Below, piece after piece: positions 30,439 to 41,849 of a DNA stretch of 64,000 nt. How positions within the stretch are numbered: the stretch's first letter is position 1; each line of letters opens with the position of its first letter. Source of the DNA: Serratia microhaemolytica (GTDB lineage Bacteria > Pseudomonadota > Gammaproteobacteria > Enterobacterales > Enterobacteriaceae); NCBI RefSeq assembly GCF_004011885.1, contig NZ_ML137209.1, forward strand, positions 54,079 to 118,078, in the 5' to 3' direction. Below the pieces are notes generated by a model that worked only from the letters and a program-made list of their open reading frames with translations, was not told the origin of the DNA and did no database searches. The translations under genes and the position numbers were made by a program.

Positions 30439-30792
30439 TCACTGCGGGATATCGCTACTCGGCTGGACGACTGTCGGTTGCACCACAGCAGGTTTTGCTG
30501 GGGCACCCTGTTCAGCTTTTACTGGCTCAGCCAAATTTTCCCATTGTCCACCACTACGGCCCTGCTTACTGCCGATGTTACCCAACACTAAGCTGATGAT
30601 AAAGAACAACGTAGCGAGGATTGCCGTCATGCGTGTCATGAAGTTACCAGAACCACTTGAACCGAACAAGGTACCAGAGGCTCCAGAACCAAACGAGGCA
30701 CCCATATCAGCGCCTTTGCCTTGCTGCAACATAACAAGGGAGATCAGCCCAATCGATATCAGCAAGAAAATAACCAAAAGCGCTTCGTACAT
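30439..30792 (-). CDS. secG: SecG, protein translocase subunit
   Basis: A 117-aa membrane protein (E. coli 110) with two transmembrane helices: ~3-21 (ALLVIFLLISIGLISLVML) and ~53-70 (MTAILATLFFIISLVLG). They flank a Gly/Ser-rich cytoplasmic loop with GKGADMGASFGSG. It stimulates SecYE-SecA preprotein translocation. The C-terminal tail is rich in Pro, Ala, Val and Gln. It is downstream of glmM (332-bp gap) and upstream of tRNA-Leu. Confidence 0.95.
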   Translation of the reverse strand: MYEALLVIFLLISIGLISLVMLQQGKGADMGASFGSGASGTLFGSSGSGNFMTRMTAILATLFFIISLVLGNIGSKQGRSGGQWENLAEPVKAEQGAPAKPAVVQPTVVQPSSDIPQ

Positions 30793-31124
30793 AAGTAGTG
30801 CCTATATTTTTTACCGGTTTCACCGCACTGCAAACACTTCTCTCTGTTGATGCTCTCAGGTATCGACACTTAAAACGACACCGTTATTCTTGAGATAACA
30901 AACACCAAAGAGAAAACAGGAAATTCGTCTCACTTAACAAGCCAGTTAAGCGGGTGTGAATACTAACCAAAGGTAGCGGCCGGTGCAAGGGCATTTTTCA
31001 CTGCAGAATCGATTTGCAGAAAAAAAAACCATTCCACCCTGCCGCCCGTAGATCTGGCTAACACCCCACCGGCGGCGATTCCACTCACCGGCGTGTTGAC
31101 ATCAGCGCTACACACCTTTCACAC
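30793..31124. other. glmM-secG spacer
   Basis: A 332-bp gap between two minus-strand genes. It contains an inverted GCCGCC/GGCGGC element and, about 12 nt after it on the minus strand, a run of nine Ts (complement of about 31020-31028). This is a possible glmM terminator. The remainder must hold the secG promoter. No gene was seen. Confidence 0.4.
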
Positions 31125-32462
31125 TCAGCCCGCTTGCTTCACCGCTTCGGCAATCCGTTCAGCCAAAATTTGCACCTGCTGCTCATCTTCGCCCTCCACC
31201 ATCACGCGAATCAACGGTTCAGTGCCCGATTTGCGCAACAGTACTCGCCCACGTCCGGCCAGCTCAGCTTCAACCTGTTCAGTCACTGCCAGCACATGAT
31301 CTGACATTAATGGATTATTGTTGCCGGCAAAACGCACATTGACCAAGATCTGCGGCAGTAATTTCATCCCACTACAGAGATCATGCAGGCTCATGCCGTT
31401 GCGCACCATTGCCGCCAACACCTGCAGACCGGCGACAACGCCATCACCAGTAGTGGTTTTATCCAGCAAAATCACATGGCCTGAATTTTCCGCACCGATA
31501 CGCCAGCCCAACTCCTGCAACTTCTCCAATACATAGCGGTCGCCCACTTTAGCGCGTACAAATGGGATGCCAAGCTGCTTTAACGCTAACTCTAACCCCA
31601 TGTTACTCATCAGGGTACCCACAGCACCGCCGCGTAATTGCCCCTGACGCAAACCTTCACGCGCTACGATGTAGAGAATCTGATCACCGTCAACAGCATT
31701 GCCGAGATGATCCACCATCATCACCCGATCGCCATCACCATCAAAAGCCAAACCGATATCCGCTTGCTCTGCCAGTACCCGAGCCTGTAACTGGGCAACA
31801 TCTGTTGCACCACAAGCCTGATTGATATTTACCCCGTTCGGTTCACAACCGATCGCAATCACTGTTGCGCCCAGTTCACGCAGCACACTTGGCGCGATGT
31901 GATAAGTTGCGCCATGCGCGCAATCGACGACAATCTTCAGACCACTTAAGCTAAGTTCGCTAGGGAAAGTACCTTTACAAAATTCGATATAACGGCCAGC
32001 AGCATCAACAATCCGGCTGGCCTTACCAAGCTCGACGGATTCGACACAAGTCAACGGCTTTTCCATCTCTGCTTCTATTGCTGCCTCGACCTCATCGGGT
32101 AACTTAGTACCATCAATCGAGAAGAATTTAATCCCGTTGTCATAAAACGGATTGTGCGAAGCAGAGATCACAATCCCTGCTTCAGCACGGAAGGTTCGCG
32201 TCAAATAAGCCACTGCTGGCGTTGGCATCGGGCCAGTAAACATGGCAGAAAGCCCCGCTGCTGCTAACCCTGCCTCTAGGGCTGACTCCAACATATAGCC
32301 GGAAATTCGCGTATCCTTACCAATAATGATCTTACGTGAACCGTGGCTGGCCAACACCTTACCCGCAGCCCAACCCAGCTTCAGCACAAATTCAGGCGTA
32401 ATGGGGTTTTCGCCCACTTTGCCACGAATGCCATCAGTACCAAAATATTTGCGCTCGCTCAT
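31125..32462 (-). CDS. glmM: GlmM, phosphoglucosamine mutase
   Basis: A 445-aa enzyme, the same length as in E. coli. It converts glucosamine-6-phosphate to glucosamine-1-phosphate for UDP-GlcNAc, and so feeds peptidoglycan and LPS synthesis. The phosphoserine is S102 in SASHNP, the metal loop is DGDGDR near 241, and the phosphate-binding [15 protein letters not shown] is at the C-terminus. It starts 6 nt after the folP stop, so the two are cotranscribed. Confidence 0.97.
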   Translation of the reverse strand: MSERKYFGTDGIRGKVGENPITPEFVLKLGWAAGKVLASHGSRKIIIGKDTRISGYMLESALEAGLAAAGLSAMFTGPMPTPAVAYLTRTFRAEAGIVISASHNPFYDNGIKFFSIDGTKLPDEVEAAIEAEMEKPLTCVESVELGKASRIVDAAGRYIEFCKGTFPSELSLSGLKIVVDCAHGATYHIAPSVLRELGATVIAIGCEPNGVNINQACGATDVAQLQARVLAEQADIGLAFDGDGDRVMMVDHLGNAVDGDQILYIVAREGLRQGQLRGGAVGTLMSNMGLELALKQLGIPFVRAKVGDRYVLEKLQELGWRIGAENSGHVILLDKTTTGDGVVAGLQVLAAMVRNGMSLHDLCSGMKLLPQILVNVRFAGNNNPLMSDHVLAVTEQVEAELAGRGRVLLRKSGTEPLIRVMVEGEDEQQVQILAERIAEAVKQAG

Positions 32463-32468
32463 CTTGTT

Positions 32469-33302
32469 CTATCCCCTAGCGGAAAGTGTGGCCTCAACGA
32501 TCCTCATCGCTTCGACAGTCTCTTTAACATCATGCACACGAATAATCTTTGCCCCCTGCATAGCGGCAATCACAGCACAAGCCACACTCCCCGTCACTCG
32601 CTGATCTGGCGGCAGATTCAACACTTGGCCAACCATTGCCTTACGTGACATCCCGACCAGCAGCGGTAACCCAAAGCAATGAAACTCAGCCAATCGTGCC
32701 AATAACTGATAATTATGCGCTAAATTTTTACCAAACCCGAAGCCTGGATCGAGCAATAATTGCTGTTTAGCGATGCCAGCCGCCAGACAGCGATCAATAT
32801 GCTGCTGAAAAAAGCGCTGCACATCCGTGATCACATCGTCATAATACGGGGCGTGCTGCATCGTGCTCGGTTCACCCTGCATATGCATCAGGCAGACTGG
32901 CAAACCGCTCTCAACCGCAGCCTGCAAGGCACCTGGTTGTTGTAACGAACGGATATCGTTGATTAAGTGCGCACCGGCGTTGGCGGCTTCACGCATCACC
33001 ACCGCTTTCGAGGTATCCACCGAAATAAAAATCTCAAATCGCTGTGCCAACGCCTCAACCACCGGCAGCACACGATCCAATTCCTCCTGCTCGCTCACTA
33101 AAGCGGCACCTGGTCGCGTTGATTCGCCACCGACATCAATCATCGTCGCACCAGCAGCAATTAAAGCGTGTGCGTGTTGTAACGCAGCATTAAGCGAGTT
33201 GTGTCGCCCACCATCAGAAAAGGAGTCAGGCGTCACATTCAAAATCCCCATCACTTGCGGATAATTGAGATCAAGTGTCTGCCCTTTCACCGTTAGCTGC
33301 AT
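32469..33302 (-). CDS. folP: FolP, dihydropteroate synthase
   Basis: A 277-aa TIM-barrel enzyme (E. coli 282) that joins p-aminobenzoate to dihydropterin pyrophosphate; it is the sulfonamide target. Conserved loops GILNVTPDSFSDGG, DVGGESTRPGA and LLDPGFGFGKN are intact. The start is the ATG at 33300-33302; a TTG two codons upstream is not needed. In E. coli ftsH lies directly upstream. Here the upstream neighbour is qorA, so this is a synteny break. Confidence 0.95.
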   Translation of the reverse strand: MQLTVKGQTLDLNYPQVMGILNVTPDSFSDGGRHNSLNAALQHAHALIAAGATMIDVGGESTRPGAALVSEQEELDRVLPVVEALAQRFEIFISVDTSKAVVMREAANAGAHLINDIRSLQQPGALQAAVESGLPVCLMHMQGEPSTMQHAPYYDDVITDVQRFFQQHIDRCLAAGIAKQQLLLDPGFGFGKNLAHNYQLLARLAEFHCFGLPLLVGMSRKAMVGQVLNLPPDQRVTGSVACAVIAAMQGAKIIRVHDVKETVEAMRIVEATLSARG

Positions 33303-33551
33303 GATCAATCACCGTTACTGAAGAAAAAAATGAGTTGCAGCTTACCTGAGCCGGTTGATGCGGTAAAAGAGAAATTTGCCACGGCAACCGTTTTACTGCT
33401 ACCCGTTCTGTTGCTGCCCATGTTACTGCTGGGCAAAACGGCGCCTTCCGCTACCACCGCGTAAAGGAAGGCGATTTTCAATCTTGAACAACGCCCACGT
33501 CTAAGGCCCCGTGTGACTTGACTACCGCATCAAACGTTATCGAATGCTAAA

Positions 33552-34538
33552 TTAACCGGGGATCAGCAGGCAAGAACCGCTGGTTTGGCGACTTTCCAGC
33601 AATTGATGTGCTCGCTTGGCCTCGGCCAATGGGAATTTTTGTGCTGCCGGCACTGCAACATTAATGGTACCATCGGCAATCAAGCCAAACAGTTCGTCGC
33701 TCGCTGCCTGCAACTCTGCCCGGTTGGTGATATATCCATTCAACGCCGGACGGGTGACATACAGTGATCCTTTTTGGTTCAAGATCGCCAAATCCACCCC
33801 TGTTACCGGCCCAGAGGCATTACCAAAACTCACCATCAATCCACGCCGTTTTAAGCAGTTGAGTGAGTCCTCCCACGTGTTTTTACCAATCGAATCATAG
33901 ACAACGTTAACCATTTCACCACCGGTCAACTCTCTCACTCGCTCAACAATGTTCTCTTGGCGATAATTTATCGTCGCCCAGGCACCGGCATTTTTTGCCA
34001 ATGCTGCCTTCTGTTCTGAACCAACGCCTGCAATCAATCTGGCACCCAGCGCCTTCGCCCATTGGCAAGCGATCAACCCCACACCACCCGCAGCGGCATG
34101 GAACAAAAAAATCTCACCCGCTTTCACCGAATAGGTTTGGCGCAACAAAAACTGTACGGTTAATCCTTTCAGGAAAGCGGCTGCACCCTGCTCAAAACTG
34201 AGACTATCTGGCAACAGAGCCACTTTTTCTATCGATACATTGTGCAACTCACTGTACGCGCCCAGTGCCGCCAGCGCGTATACCACTCGGTCACCAGGCT
34301 TCACCGCTGTGACACCGGCCCCCACTTTACGTACCACCCCAGCCGCTTCATTGCCCAAAGGGCTTGGCAAACAGGGAACGGGATATAATCCGCTACGCAC
34401 ATAGGTGTCAATGTAATTGATACCTATTGCTTTTGTCTCAACTTGAATTTCGCCCGCTGCCGGGTCACTGGGGGTAAAATCGACATATTCCAGCACTTCT
34501 GGCCCACCGACAGCAGAGAATTGAATACGTTTTGCCAT
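33552..34538 (-). CDS. qorA: QorA, NADPH quinone oxidoreductase (zeta-crystallin type)
   Basis: A 328-aa medium-chain reductase (E. coli 327) that reduces quinones by one electron using NADPH. The N-terminal GroES-like fold is followed by a Rossmann domain with HAAAGGVGLIACQWAKALGA near 150 and VVYDSIGKNTWEDSL near 215. There are no structural zinc cysteines, as expected for the family. ATG with GAGG upstream. It is divergent from dnaB across 124 bp, which is the E. coli arrangement. Confidence 0.95.
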   Translation of the reverse strand: MAKRIQFSAVGGPEVLEYVDFTPSDPAAGEIQVETKAIGINYIDTYVRSGLYPVPCLPSPLGNEAAGVVRKVGAGVTAVKPGDRVVYALAALGAYSELHNVSIEKVALLPDSLSFEQGAAAFLKGLTVQFLLRQTYSVKAGEIFLFHAAAGGVGLIACQWAKALGARLIAGVGSEQKAALAKNAGAWATINYRQENIVERVRELTGGEMVNVVYDSIGKNTWEDSLNCLKRRGLMVSFGNASGPVTGVDLAILNQKGSLYVTRPALNGYITNRAELQAASDELFGLIADGTINVAVPAAQKFPLAEAKRAHQLLESRQTSGSCLLIPG

Positions 34539-34662
34539 TTGCTATCACCTCAATAAACCATCACTACAATTTTTGTGCTCGCAATCACGCAGGAATCAGC
34601 GCCAAAAATCAAGTATACTCTCGCGTCACTATCCATTCTCAGCAACAAAAAGAATCGATTTC

Positions 34663-36072
34663 ATGGCAGGCAAAAAAACCACCAGTAAAAACATCCCCAC
34701 TGAGTCACGAGATCGCCAACTCGAAGGGCTAAAGATGCCCCCCCATTCGTTAGAAGCAGAGCAATCGGTACTCGGCGGCTTAATGCTGGATAACGAACGT
34801 TGGGATCACGTTGCTGAGCGTGTCGTTGCCAACGACTTCTACAGCCGACCACACCGTTTGATCTTCACCGAGATGCAGCGCCTGCTGGAGATGAATCGAC
34901 CGATTGATCTGATCACACTCTCTGAATCACTGGAACAGAAGGGAGAACTGGAGTCTGTCGGTGGTTTTGCCTATCTGGCCGAGCTATCAAAAAACACCCC
35001 CAGTGCAGCCAATATTGCCGCTTATGCTGATATTGTGCGTGAACGCGCGGTGGTGCGAGAGATGATCTCAGTCGCCAATGAGATCGCCGATGCCGGTTAT
35101 GATCCACAAGGGCGCAGCAGTGAAGATCTGCTCGATCTAGCCGAATCAAAGGTGTTCCAAATCGCCGAAAATCGCGCCAGCAAAGATGAAGGGCCGAAAA
35201 GTATTGACCGCATTCTGGAAGATACCGTGGCACGCATTGAGCAACTCTACCAGCGACCCCATGACGGTGTTACCGGTGTTTCAACTGGTTATGGTGATCT
35301 AGATAAAAAAACGGCAGGGCTGCAAAAATCAGATTTGATCATTGTCGCTGCCCGTCCCTCAATGGGCAAAACCACTTTCGCAATGAACCTGTGTGAAAAT
35401 GCTGCAATGACACAGGATAAACCGGTACTTATCTTCAGTTTAGAGATGCCCGGCAGCCAGATTATGATGCGTATGCTGGCTTCACTGTCACGCGTGGATC
35501 AAACCCGCATCCGTACCGGTCAGCTTGATGATGAAGATTGGGCGCGCATCTCCAGCACTATGGGGTTATTGCTGGAAAAACGTAACATGTATATCGATGA
35601 CTCTTCTGGCCTGACGCCGACAGAAGTGCGCGCGCGCGCACGCCGTGTATTCCGTGAACATGATGGCCTCAGCTTGATCATGATCGATTACCTGCAACTG
35701 ATGCGCGTACCCGCACTCTCCGACAATCGCACCCTGGAAATTGCCGAAATCTCGCGCTCACTGAAAGCGCTAGCCAAAGAGCTGCAAGTGCCCGTTGTGG
35801 CGCTTTCACAGTTAAACCGTAGTCTGGAGCAACGGGCAGACAAACGCCCTGTCAACTCAGATCTGCGTGAATCCGGTTCGATCGAACAGGATGCTGACCT
35901 AATTATGTTCATCTATCGCGATGAGGTTTATCACGAACACAGTGATCTGAAAGGGGTGGCTGAAATTATTTTGGGCAAACAGCGTAATGGCCCGATCGGC
36001 ACTGTGCGCTTAACCTTTAACGGCCAATGGTCACGTTTCGATAACTATGCTGGGCCACAATATGATGAATAA
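34663..36072 (+). CDS. dnaB: DnaB, replicative DNA helicase
   Basis: A 469-aa hexameric 5'-3' helicase (E. coli 471). The N-terminal domain ([20 protein letters not shown]) binds primase. The RecA-like motor has Walker [14 protein letters not shown] (~231), SLEMPG, and Walker [11 protein letters not shown], then the arginine-finger region [13 protein letters not shown]. The start is ATG 34663 (MAGKKTTSK), aligned with E. coli; the frame stays open upstream to 34573 without a ribosome site. It is followed 20 nt later by alr. Confidence 0.97.
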   Translation: MAGKKTTSKNIPTESRDRQLEGLKMPPHSLEAEQSVLGGLMLDNERWDHVAERVVANDFYSRPHRLIFTEMQRLLEMNRPIDLITLSESLEQKGELESVGGFAYLAELSKNTPSAANIAAYADIVRERAVVREMISVANEIADAGYDPQGRSSEDLLDLAESKVFQIAENRASKDEGPKSIDRILEDTVARIEQLYQRPHDGVTGVSTGYGDLDKKTAGLQKSDLIIVAARPSMGKTTFAMNLCENAAMTQDKPVLIFSLEMPGSQIMMRMLASLSRVDQTRIRTGQLDDEDWARISSTMGLLLEKRNMYIDDSSGLTPTEVRARARRVFREHDGLSLIMIDYLQLMRVPALSDNRTLEIAEISRSLKALAKELQVPVVALSQLNRSLEQRADKRPVNSDLRESGSIEQDADLIMFIYRDEVYHEHSDLKGVAEIILGKQRNGPIGTVRLTFNGQWSRFDNYAGPQYDE

Positions 36073-36092
36073 TCAGCAGCAAAGGAAATAAC

Positions 36093-37172
36093 ATGAAAGC
36101 GGCAACTGCGGTAATTGACAGCCGTGCTCTACGACATAATCTACAACAAGTTCGCCAGTTAGCACCACAAAGCCGCCTAATGGCTGTGGTGAAAGCGAAT
36201 GCCTATGGTCACGGCCTGTTAGAAAGTGCGCGTGCGCTATTAGAGGCAGACTGTTACGGCGTGGCACGGATCAGCGAAGCCCTCATGCTACGGGCCGGTG
36301 GTATCTGCAAACCTATCCTGCTGCTTGAGGGCTTTTTAGCCGCTAGCGACCTACCGATGCTGGTAGCCAACAACATCGAAACGGTAGTTCACAACATTGA
36401 ACAGTTGGAGGCTCTAGAACAAACCACACTGCCACAACCGGTAAAAGTGTGGATGAAAATCGATACCGGTATGCACCGTTTGGGGGTACGCAGTGAACAG
36501 GCGGAAGCGTTCTATCAACGTTTGTGTACCTGTCATAATGTTGTACAACCAGTCAATATTATGAGTCATTTCAGTGGCACCTCTGATCCACTACCTGAGG
36601 TAACCGAGCAGCAATTGCGCTGTTTTAACCAGTTTATCCAACATAAACCCGGTGAAAAGTCGATCGCGGCTTCCGGTGGCATTTTAGGGTGGCCACAGTC
36701 ACATTTCGATTGGGTGCGTCCCGGAATTATCCTCTACGGTGTATCACCATTCGATGACCAATGGGCAGCACAATTTGGCCTACAACCGGTGATGACATTA
36801 AAATCCAGCCTGATCGCGGTGCGCGAACACAAAGCGGGTGAAGCTGTGGGTTATGGCGGCAGTTGGATCAGCCCACGCGATACTCGCTTAGGCGTGGTGG
36901 CAATTGGTTATGGCGATGGCTATCCTCGTAGTGCCCCCTCAGGCACACCTGTGCTACTCAATGGGCGCGAAGTACCGATTGTCGGTCGCGTCTCAATGGA
37001 TATGATTTCGGTCGATCTGGGGCCACAAGCAATCGATAAAGTCGGTGATGAAGCGATCCTGTGGGGGGCACAACTACCGGTCGAACGCATCGCTGCGGCC
37101 AGTGGCATCAGCGCGTATGAGTTGATCACCAAATTAACGCAGCGTGTGGCTATGGAGTATATCGACCAATAA
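36093..37172 (+). CDS. alr: Alr, alanine racemase (PLP-dependent)
   Basis: A 359-aa enzyme, identical in length to E. coli Alr. It makes D-alanine for peptidoglycan. The PLP lysine is K34 in [10 protein letters not shown], and the catalytic tyrosine lies in [10 protein letters not shown] near 255. [10 protein letters not shown] near 130 is also typical. Ribosome site AAGGA. It sits 20 nt after dnaB, the conserved enteric pair. Confidence 0.97.
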   Translation: MKAATAVIDSRALRHNLQQVRQLAPQSRLMAVVKANAYGHGLLESARALLEADCYGVARISEALMLRAGGICKPILLLEGFLAASDLPMLVANNIETVVHNIEQLEALEQTTLPQPVKVWMKIDTGMHRLGVRSEQAEAFYQRLCTCHNVVQPVNIMSHFSGTSDPLPEVTEQQLRCFNQFIQHKPGEKSIAASGGILGWPQSHFDWVRPGIILYGVSPFDDQWAAQFGLQPVMTLKSSLIAVREHKAGEAVGYGGSWISPRDTRLGVVAIGYGDGYPRSAPSGTPVLLNGREVPIVGRVSMDMISVDLGPQAIDKVGDEAILWGAQLPVERIAAASGISAYELITKLTQRVAMEYIDQ

Positions 37173-37230
37173 AGCCTGCCCTGTAGCACCCGTTCAACGC
37201 CACCAGCACTGCCCTCAGACTGACCCGCTG

Positions 37231-37264
37231 CAACCAGCAAGCCATCGCCTTGCTGGTTGTTGTT
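37231..37264 (+). terminator. Probable alr terminator
   Basis: CAACCAGCAAG (37231-37241) and CTTGCTGGTTG (37249-37259) form an 11-bp perfect stem with a 7-nt loop, followed by TTGTTGTT, 58 nt after alr. The T-tract is interrupted. Confidence 0.6.
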
Positions 37265-37423
37265 CACCTGGAATAAATTTATCCGTCGCCGGTATTGGTA
37301 AAAACAGTCAACAGGCAGTAAGGTTAAAACCGATTGGTCATTTTTCACCAAACAGATTATTCATCAGAATGATACTCTGCGCTGAAATGAAGCTCCGTCA
37401 ACATTGGCGGTAAAGGAGTTACC

Positions 37424-38788
37424 TTGATTACACATATCAGCCCATTAGGTTCAATGGACTTGTTATCACAATTGGAAGTGGACATGCTCAAACGCACCGC
37501 CAGCAGTGATCTCTATCGTCTGTTTCGCAACTGTTCGCTAGCGGTACTGAATGCCGGCTGCCAGACTGACAACAGTAAACAGCTATTATCACGCAACCAG
37601 TCGTTTGATATTCATGTGCTGCGCCGTGAGCGCGGGGTAAAACTGGAGCTAATCAACCCCCCTGAAGAGGCATTCGTCGATGGGCGCATTATTCGCTCAC
37701 TACAAGCCAACTTATTCGCCGTACTGCGCGATATTCTGTTTGTCCACGGTCAACTGGATCACGGTGGCCGCTTTCAGCACTTTAATCAACAGGATCCTAC
37801 GCATATTACCAACTTTGTCTTCTCGGTATTGCGTAATGCACGCGCGCTGCGACTCGCTGAAGATCCTAACCTCATCGTCTGCTGGGGTGGCCACTCGATC
37901 AACGAAACTGAGTACCTTTACGCTCGCAAAGTCGGCAGTCAACTGGGGCTACGCGAACTGAACATCTGCACTGGCTGCGGCCCGGGAGCAATGGAAGCAC
38001 CAATGAAGGGAGCAGCGGTAGGGCATGCACAACAGCGCTATCGCAATGGCCGTTTCATCGGTATGACCGAGCCATCGATTATTGCGGCTGAACCGCCTAA
38101 CCCGCTGGTTAACGAGCTGGTGATCATGCCAGACATTGAAAAACGCCTAGAAGCTTTTGTGCGTATTGCCCACGGCATCATCATCTTCCCTGGTGGTGCA
38201 GGCACTGCTGAAGAGCTGCTTTACCTACTGGGGATCTTGATGGATCCGGAAAACAGCCAGCAAGTGCTACCGCTGATCCTGACTGGGCCAAAAGAGAGTG
38301 CTGACTACTTCCGCGTCTTGGATCAGTTCATCAGCAACACCTTAGGTGAACAGGCACGTCGTCACTATCGCATCATTATCGACAACCCGGTAGAAGTAGC
38401 ACGGCAGATGAAAAAGGCAATGCCACTGGTGAAAGAGAACCGCCGTGACAGTGGTGATGCCTACAGTTTTAACTGGTCTATTAAGATTGCCGCCGATCTA
38501 CAACATCCTTTTGAACCAACACATGAAGCGATGGCGAACCTCAACCTGCACCGCGATCAAGCGGCTGAACAGTTGGCAGCAACACTGCGCCGTGCCTTCT
38601 CCGGCATTGTTGCCGGTAACGTAAAAGAGAATGGTATCCAAGCAATTGAGCAGTTTGGCCCTTATAAACTGCATGGTGAAGCGCAACTCATGCAGCAAAT
38701 GGATCGCTTGCTACAGGGCTTTGTCGATCAGCATCGAATGAAGCTGCCTGGGAGTGCTTATATCCCGTGCTACCAGATTGTCACTTAA
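37424..38788 (+). CDS. ppnN: PpnN (YgdH), pyrimidine/purine nucleotide 5'-monophosphate nucleosidase
   Basis: A 454-aa protein, as in E. coli. PpnN cleaves the glycosidic bond of nucleoside monophosphates to base and ribose-5-phosphate, and is activated by (p)ppGpp. The LOG-family signature [15 protein letters not shown] is near 265, with [17 protein letters not shown] near 160. The start is TTG at 37424, with AAAGGAG 5-6 nt upstream. It is a single-gene unit here, unlinked to its E. coli neighbours. Confidence 0.95.
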   Translation: MITHISPLGSMDLLSQLEVDMLKRTASSDLYRLFRNCSLAVLNAGCQTDNSKQLLSRNQSFDIHVLRRERGVKLELINPPEEAFVDGRIIRSLQANLFAVLRDILFVHGQLDHGGRFQHFNQQDPTHITNFVFSVLRNARALRLAEDPNLIVCWGGHSINETEYLYARKVGSQLGLRELNICTGCGPGAMEAPMKGAAVGHAQQRYRNGRFIGMTEPSIIAAEPPNPLVNELVIMPDIEKRLEAFVRIAHGIIIFPGGAGTAEELLYLLGILMDPENSQQVLPLILTGPKESADYFRVLDQFISNTLGEQARRHYRIIIDNPVEVARQMKKAMPLVKENRRDSGDAYSFNWSIKIAADLQHPFEPTHEAMANLNLHRDQAAEQLAATLRRAFSGIVAGNVKENGIQAIEQFGPYKLHGEAQLMQQMDRLLQGFVDQHRMKLPGSAYIPCYQIVT

Positions 38789-38863
38789 TAAATGTGGCTA
38801 GCTGACCATAACAATATAGAAAGCAAGGATACGAACAGCAACGCAGTGACAACAGAGAGAACG

Positions 38864-38900
38864 CACTTCCCTACCGGACAAAAGCCAAGGTAGGGAAGTG
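38864..38900. terminator. Bidirectional hairpin between ppnN and yacG
   Basis: CACTTCCCTACC (38864-38875) and GGTAGGGAAGTG (38889-38900) make a 12-bp perfect stem with a 13-nt loop, lying between the convergent ppnN and yacG stops. There are no long T-runs, but the position suits a shared terminator. Confidence 0.55.
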
Positions 38901-38917
38901 TTATGAGGCCATCATGG

Positions 38918-39115
38918 TCAACACTCGTTTTGATCCGCTTCACTCCACTGATCAAACTCTGATAGTTCAGCAGTACTGGGAATGCGCTTCTGCTCATCTG
39001 CCCATTCGCCTAAATCGATTAATTGACAACGCTTACTGCAAAAAGGTCGATAGGGACTTGTTGCCGCCCAAGCCACATCGTTACCACAAGTTGGGCAGTT
39101 AACCGTGATATTCAT
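38918..39115 (-). CDS. yacG: YacG, zinc-binding DNA gyrase inhibitor
   Basis: A 65-aa protein, the same length as in E. coli. The zinc-binding cysteines are C7, C10, C26 and C30 (CPTC...CSKRC), followed by [15 protein letters not shown]. YacG binds GyrB and blocks DNA binding by gyrase. In E. coli it follows coaE-zapD; here it stands alone, convergent with ppnN. A GAGAGAG site lies upstream. Confidence 0.95.
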   Translation of the reverse strand: MNITVNCPTCGNDVAWAATSPYRPFCSKRCQLIDLGEWADEQKRIPSTAELSEFDQWSEADQNEC

Positions 39116-39351
39116 CTTGTCGTTACTCTCTCATACCACTTTTTTATTGATTACAAACAGGGGAACAGGGGAACAGTGGGAGCAGGCATGATACCTACTC
39201 CCACAAAACACAATTTGGCTAAAACGGATTAGCGGTTAACCATCATCCACTAACAAAGAGCCCGCGTTTCGAAGACGCAGGAGAGAAGTGTCAACCTACC
39301 GCAAGCACTTCCTTGACATGCCGAGGCGTCTGTACAGATTCAGTCCGCTCC

Positions 39352-39672
39352 TTATGACCAGCCGCTCATAAAACTAAACACTAACCAAAACAAGCCCAAA
39401 ACTGTCATACCGGTCAGCAACACAGTGAAGATCAAATGCCCACGCAGTAATGTGCTGAAAATAATCCCCAACAAGACAGAAAAAGGGAGTAACGCGAGAA
39501 AGAACGGCCAAGTATAGAGCAACAAAAACATCATGTTGGAACCGTAAACGATGAACGCTACAGCCAGCACTAACCAGTATAAAACGAAACCACTACTGCC
39601 TCCCAAAAACGAATACGAAATCTCCTCTTGCTCCTGCTGTGTCTCGGTCAACCTCTGTTTGACGTTTTGCAT
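39352..39672 (-). CDS. ygbE: YgbE, DUF3561 inner-membrane protein
   Basis: A 106-aa membrane protein (E. coli YgbE 107). Three to four hydrophobic segments contain the family hallmark YGSNxxFxxxYTWPFFLALxP. The function is unknown. The start is ATG 39672 with GGGAG upstream; the frame remains open to 39705 but lacks support. It lies downstream of the cysC part of the fused gene, exactly where ygbE lies in E. coli, which supports the identity. Confidence 0.88.
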   Translation of the reverse strand: MQNVKQRLTETQQEQEEISYSFLGGSSGFVLYWLVLAVAFIVYGSNMMFLLLYTWPFFLALLPFSVLLGIIFSTLLRGHLIFTVLLTGMTVLGLFWLVFSFMSGWS

Positions 39673-39900
39673 AGTGCTCCCTGAACAGATATGTTCTCTT
39701 ATCAACAGACTTCGGGTTCCAGAATTAGTACCTCCATCCCGTACCAGAACCCCATAGCCCCAGTATGCTCAACATAGCAGAATTGGCTACTAAGTTGCAG
39801 TCATGCCTATTATACATGGCATCTTGCAGTCAGCTAACGATGATTAAGGCCATCGGGTTCCAGTGAAAGACACCTGAAAAAACAGCGTCTTTTCTTGAAG

Positions 39901-41838
39901 TCATTGCCTGATAATAGCTTGATTACGCAGAACGTCTAACAATTGCGCGGTTAATTTTGTTACAAATTGTTTGCCATCGAGGCGCACATCAGGCCGCTCT
40001 GGTGGCTGGTAATCTGCATCAACGCCAGTGAAATGAGTCAACTCACCTGCGCGCGCGCGCTGATATAACCCTTTGGGATCACGCTGTTCACATACCGCCT
40101 GTGGCGTATCGACAAACACCTCAATAAAACGGCCCTGATCCAACATGTTGCGCACCATCTCCCGTTCCGCACGATGAGGAGAGATAAACGCCGCCAGCAC
40201 CAGCACACCTGCATCAGCAAGCAATTTCGCCACCTCTGCCGCGCGACGAATATTTTCCTGCCGATCCTGGACAGAAAAACCCAAATCACGGCACAAACCG
40301 TGGCGCACATTATCACCATCAAGCAGGTAAGTACTCACCCCCAACTGATGTAACTGTTGCTCCAACGCTCCAGCAATCGTTGATTTACCTGCGCCAGACA
40401 GGCCAGTAAACCACACTACAGCGCCCTTATGCCCATGCAGCAACTCGCGTTCAAGCCGTGTTACCGGATGCGAATGCCACACTACATTGTTGGGGTTCTC
40501 TGCTCTGGTCACACTCGTGCCAGAGATCGCTTGCTGTACCAACCCAGCACCAACCGTCACATTGCTCAAGCAATCAATGAAAATCAGCCCTCCAGTGTCG
40601 GAATTCTGCCGATAACTATCCAGCGCGAGTGGCTCATCAAACAGCAGCTCTACCAGCCCAATACCATTCAACGGCAATTGTTCGCTTTGATGTTGTGTCA
40701 ATGAATTAATATCGACCTGATAGCGCAGAGTAGTAACACGGGCGCGGGTCTTTTTACCTGCTAACTTGATATCAAAGCGCTGGCCAGCAACCAGCGGCTG
40801 TTCCGACATCCACACCACCTCAACCAGTGCACACTGCGCTGGTTGCAACGGATCATCGGCGGCGACCAGCAGATCACCACGGCTAATGTCGATCTGATCT
40901 GCCAACACCAAAGTAATGGCCTGCCCTGGAATAGCCCGAGGCTGATCTCCATCAAAAGTGACAATCCGTGTAACCGTTGAGAGTAATCCAGAAGGCAACA
41001 CCTTTACCGGTTGCCCGACCTGCAATATCCCTGACGACAACGTGCCGGCATAACCACGGAAATCAAGATTTGGACGATTGACGTATTGTACTGGGAAGCG
41101 CAGTGGCTGTTGCCGCCGCTCACTCACCACCTCAACCTGCTCCAACAGTTGCAGTAGCGTTTTGCCGTGATACCACGGCATCACCGTACTCGGTTTGACG
41201 ACATTATCGCCCTCCAGAGCCGACAGCGGCACAAAGTGAATAATCAGATCATCAGGTAACTGTGCGGAAAATGACAGATAATCGCGTTGGCACTGCTCAA
41301 ACACCTGCTGCTGGTAATCGACCAAATCCATTTTATTCACCGCGACCACCAATTGACGAATACCGAGTAGCGTGGCAATAAAACTGTGACGACGCGTTTG
41401 TGCCAACACCCCCTTGCGTGCATCGAGCAACAGAATGGCTAAATCACAGGTAGAGGCCCCAGTTGCCATATTACGCGTGTACTGCTCATGGCCTGGGGTA
41501 TCAGCGATAATAAATTTTCTCTTACTGCTTGAAAAATAGCGATAAGCAACATCGATGGTAATCCCCTGCTCCCGCTCAGCTTGCAAACCATCAACCAGCA
41601 GAGCCAAATCAAGCTGTTCACCTTGGCTACCCAAGCGTTTGCTGTCATGATGCAGCGCCAAGAGGTGATCCTGGTAAATTTGCTCCGTGTCATACAGCAG
41701 ACGACCAATTAAGGTACTTTTGCCATCATCCACACTGCCGCAGGTGAGAAAACGCAACAAGCTCTTCGACTCAGGCACAACAGCACCTTGTTGTACCGCT
41801 TTCACGGGTGAATTCTGCTCGATAGACAGGTTATTCAT
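39901..41838 (-). CDS. cysNC: CysNC fusion: ATP sulfurylase large subunit plus APS kinase
   Basis: A 645-aa single ORF. Residues ~25-440 are CysN, the GTPase that drives sulfate adenylylation: G1 GSVDDGKST (34-42), [19 protein letters not shown]. Residues ~447-645 are CysC, which phosphorylates APS to PAPS: P-loop GLSGAGKST near 476, [44 protein letters not shown]. In E. coli these are two genes (475 and 201 aa). Here the last ~35 CysN residues are missing, and the CysC sequence begins at its [11 protein letters not shown] element. This points to an in-frame deletion across the old gene boundary. CysD is 11 nt upstream. Both enzyme cores look complete. Confidence 0.96.
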   Translation of the reverse strand: MNNLSIEQNSPVKAVQQGAVVPESKSLLRFLTCGSVDDGKSTLIGRLLYDTEQIYQDHLLALHHDSKRLGSQGEQLDLALLVDGLQAEREQGITIDVAYRYFSSSKRKFIIADTPGHEQYTRNMATGASTCDLAILLLDARKGVLAQTRRHSFIATLLGIRQLVVAVNKMDLVDYQQQVFEQCQRDYLSFSAQLPDDLIIHFVPLSALEGDNVVKPSTVMPWYHGKTLLQLLEQVEVVSERRQQPLRFPVQYVNRPNLDFRGYAGTLSSGILQVGQPVKVLPSGLLSTVTRIVTFDGDQPRAIPGQAITLVLADQIDISRGDLLVAADDPLQPAQCALVEVVWMSEQPLVAGQRFDIKLAGKKTRARVTTLRYQVDINSLTQHQSEQLPLNGIGLVELLFDEPLALDSYRQNSDTGGLIFIDCLSNVTVGAGLVQQAISGTSVTRAENPNNVVWHSHPVTRLERELLHGHKGAVVWFTGLSGAGKSTIAGALEQQLHQLGVSTYLLDGDNVRHGLCRDLGFSVQDRQENIRRAAEVAKLLADAGVLVLAAFISPHRAEREMVRNMLDQGRFIEVFVDTPQAVCEQRDPKGLYQRARAGELTHFTGVDADYQPPERPDVRLDGKQFVTKLTAQLLDVLRNQAIIRQ

Positions 41839-41849
41839 TGGTTGCTCCT

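Noticed and set aside
33303..33551. Search for an ftsH remnant between folP and qorA
   Set aside because: No ftsH-like coding sequence is recognisable. Only a GCCTTCC/GGAAGGC inverted repeat near 33443-33474 is seen, possibly a qorA terminator without a clear T-run.
38785..38997. 70-codon minus-strand ORF with a hydrophobic end, overlapping yacG
   Set aside because: It overlaps the well-supported yacG in another frame and spans the ppnN-yacG terminator hairpin.
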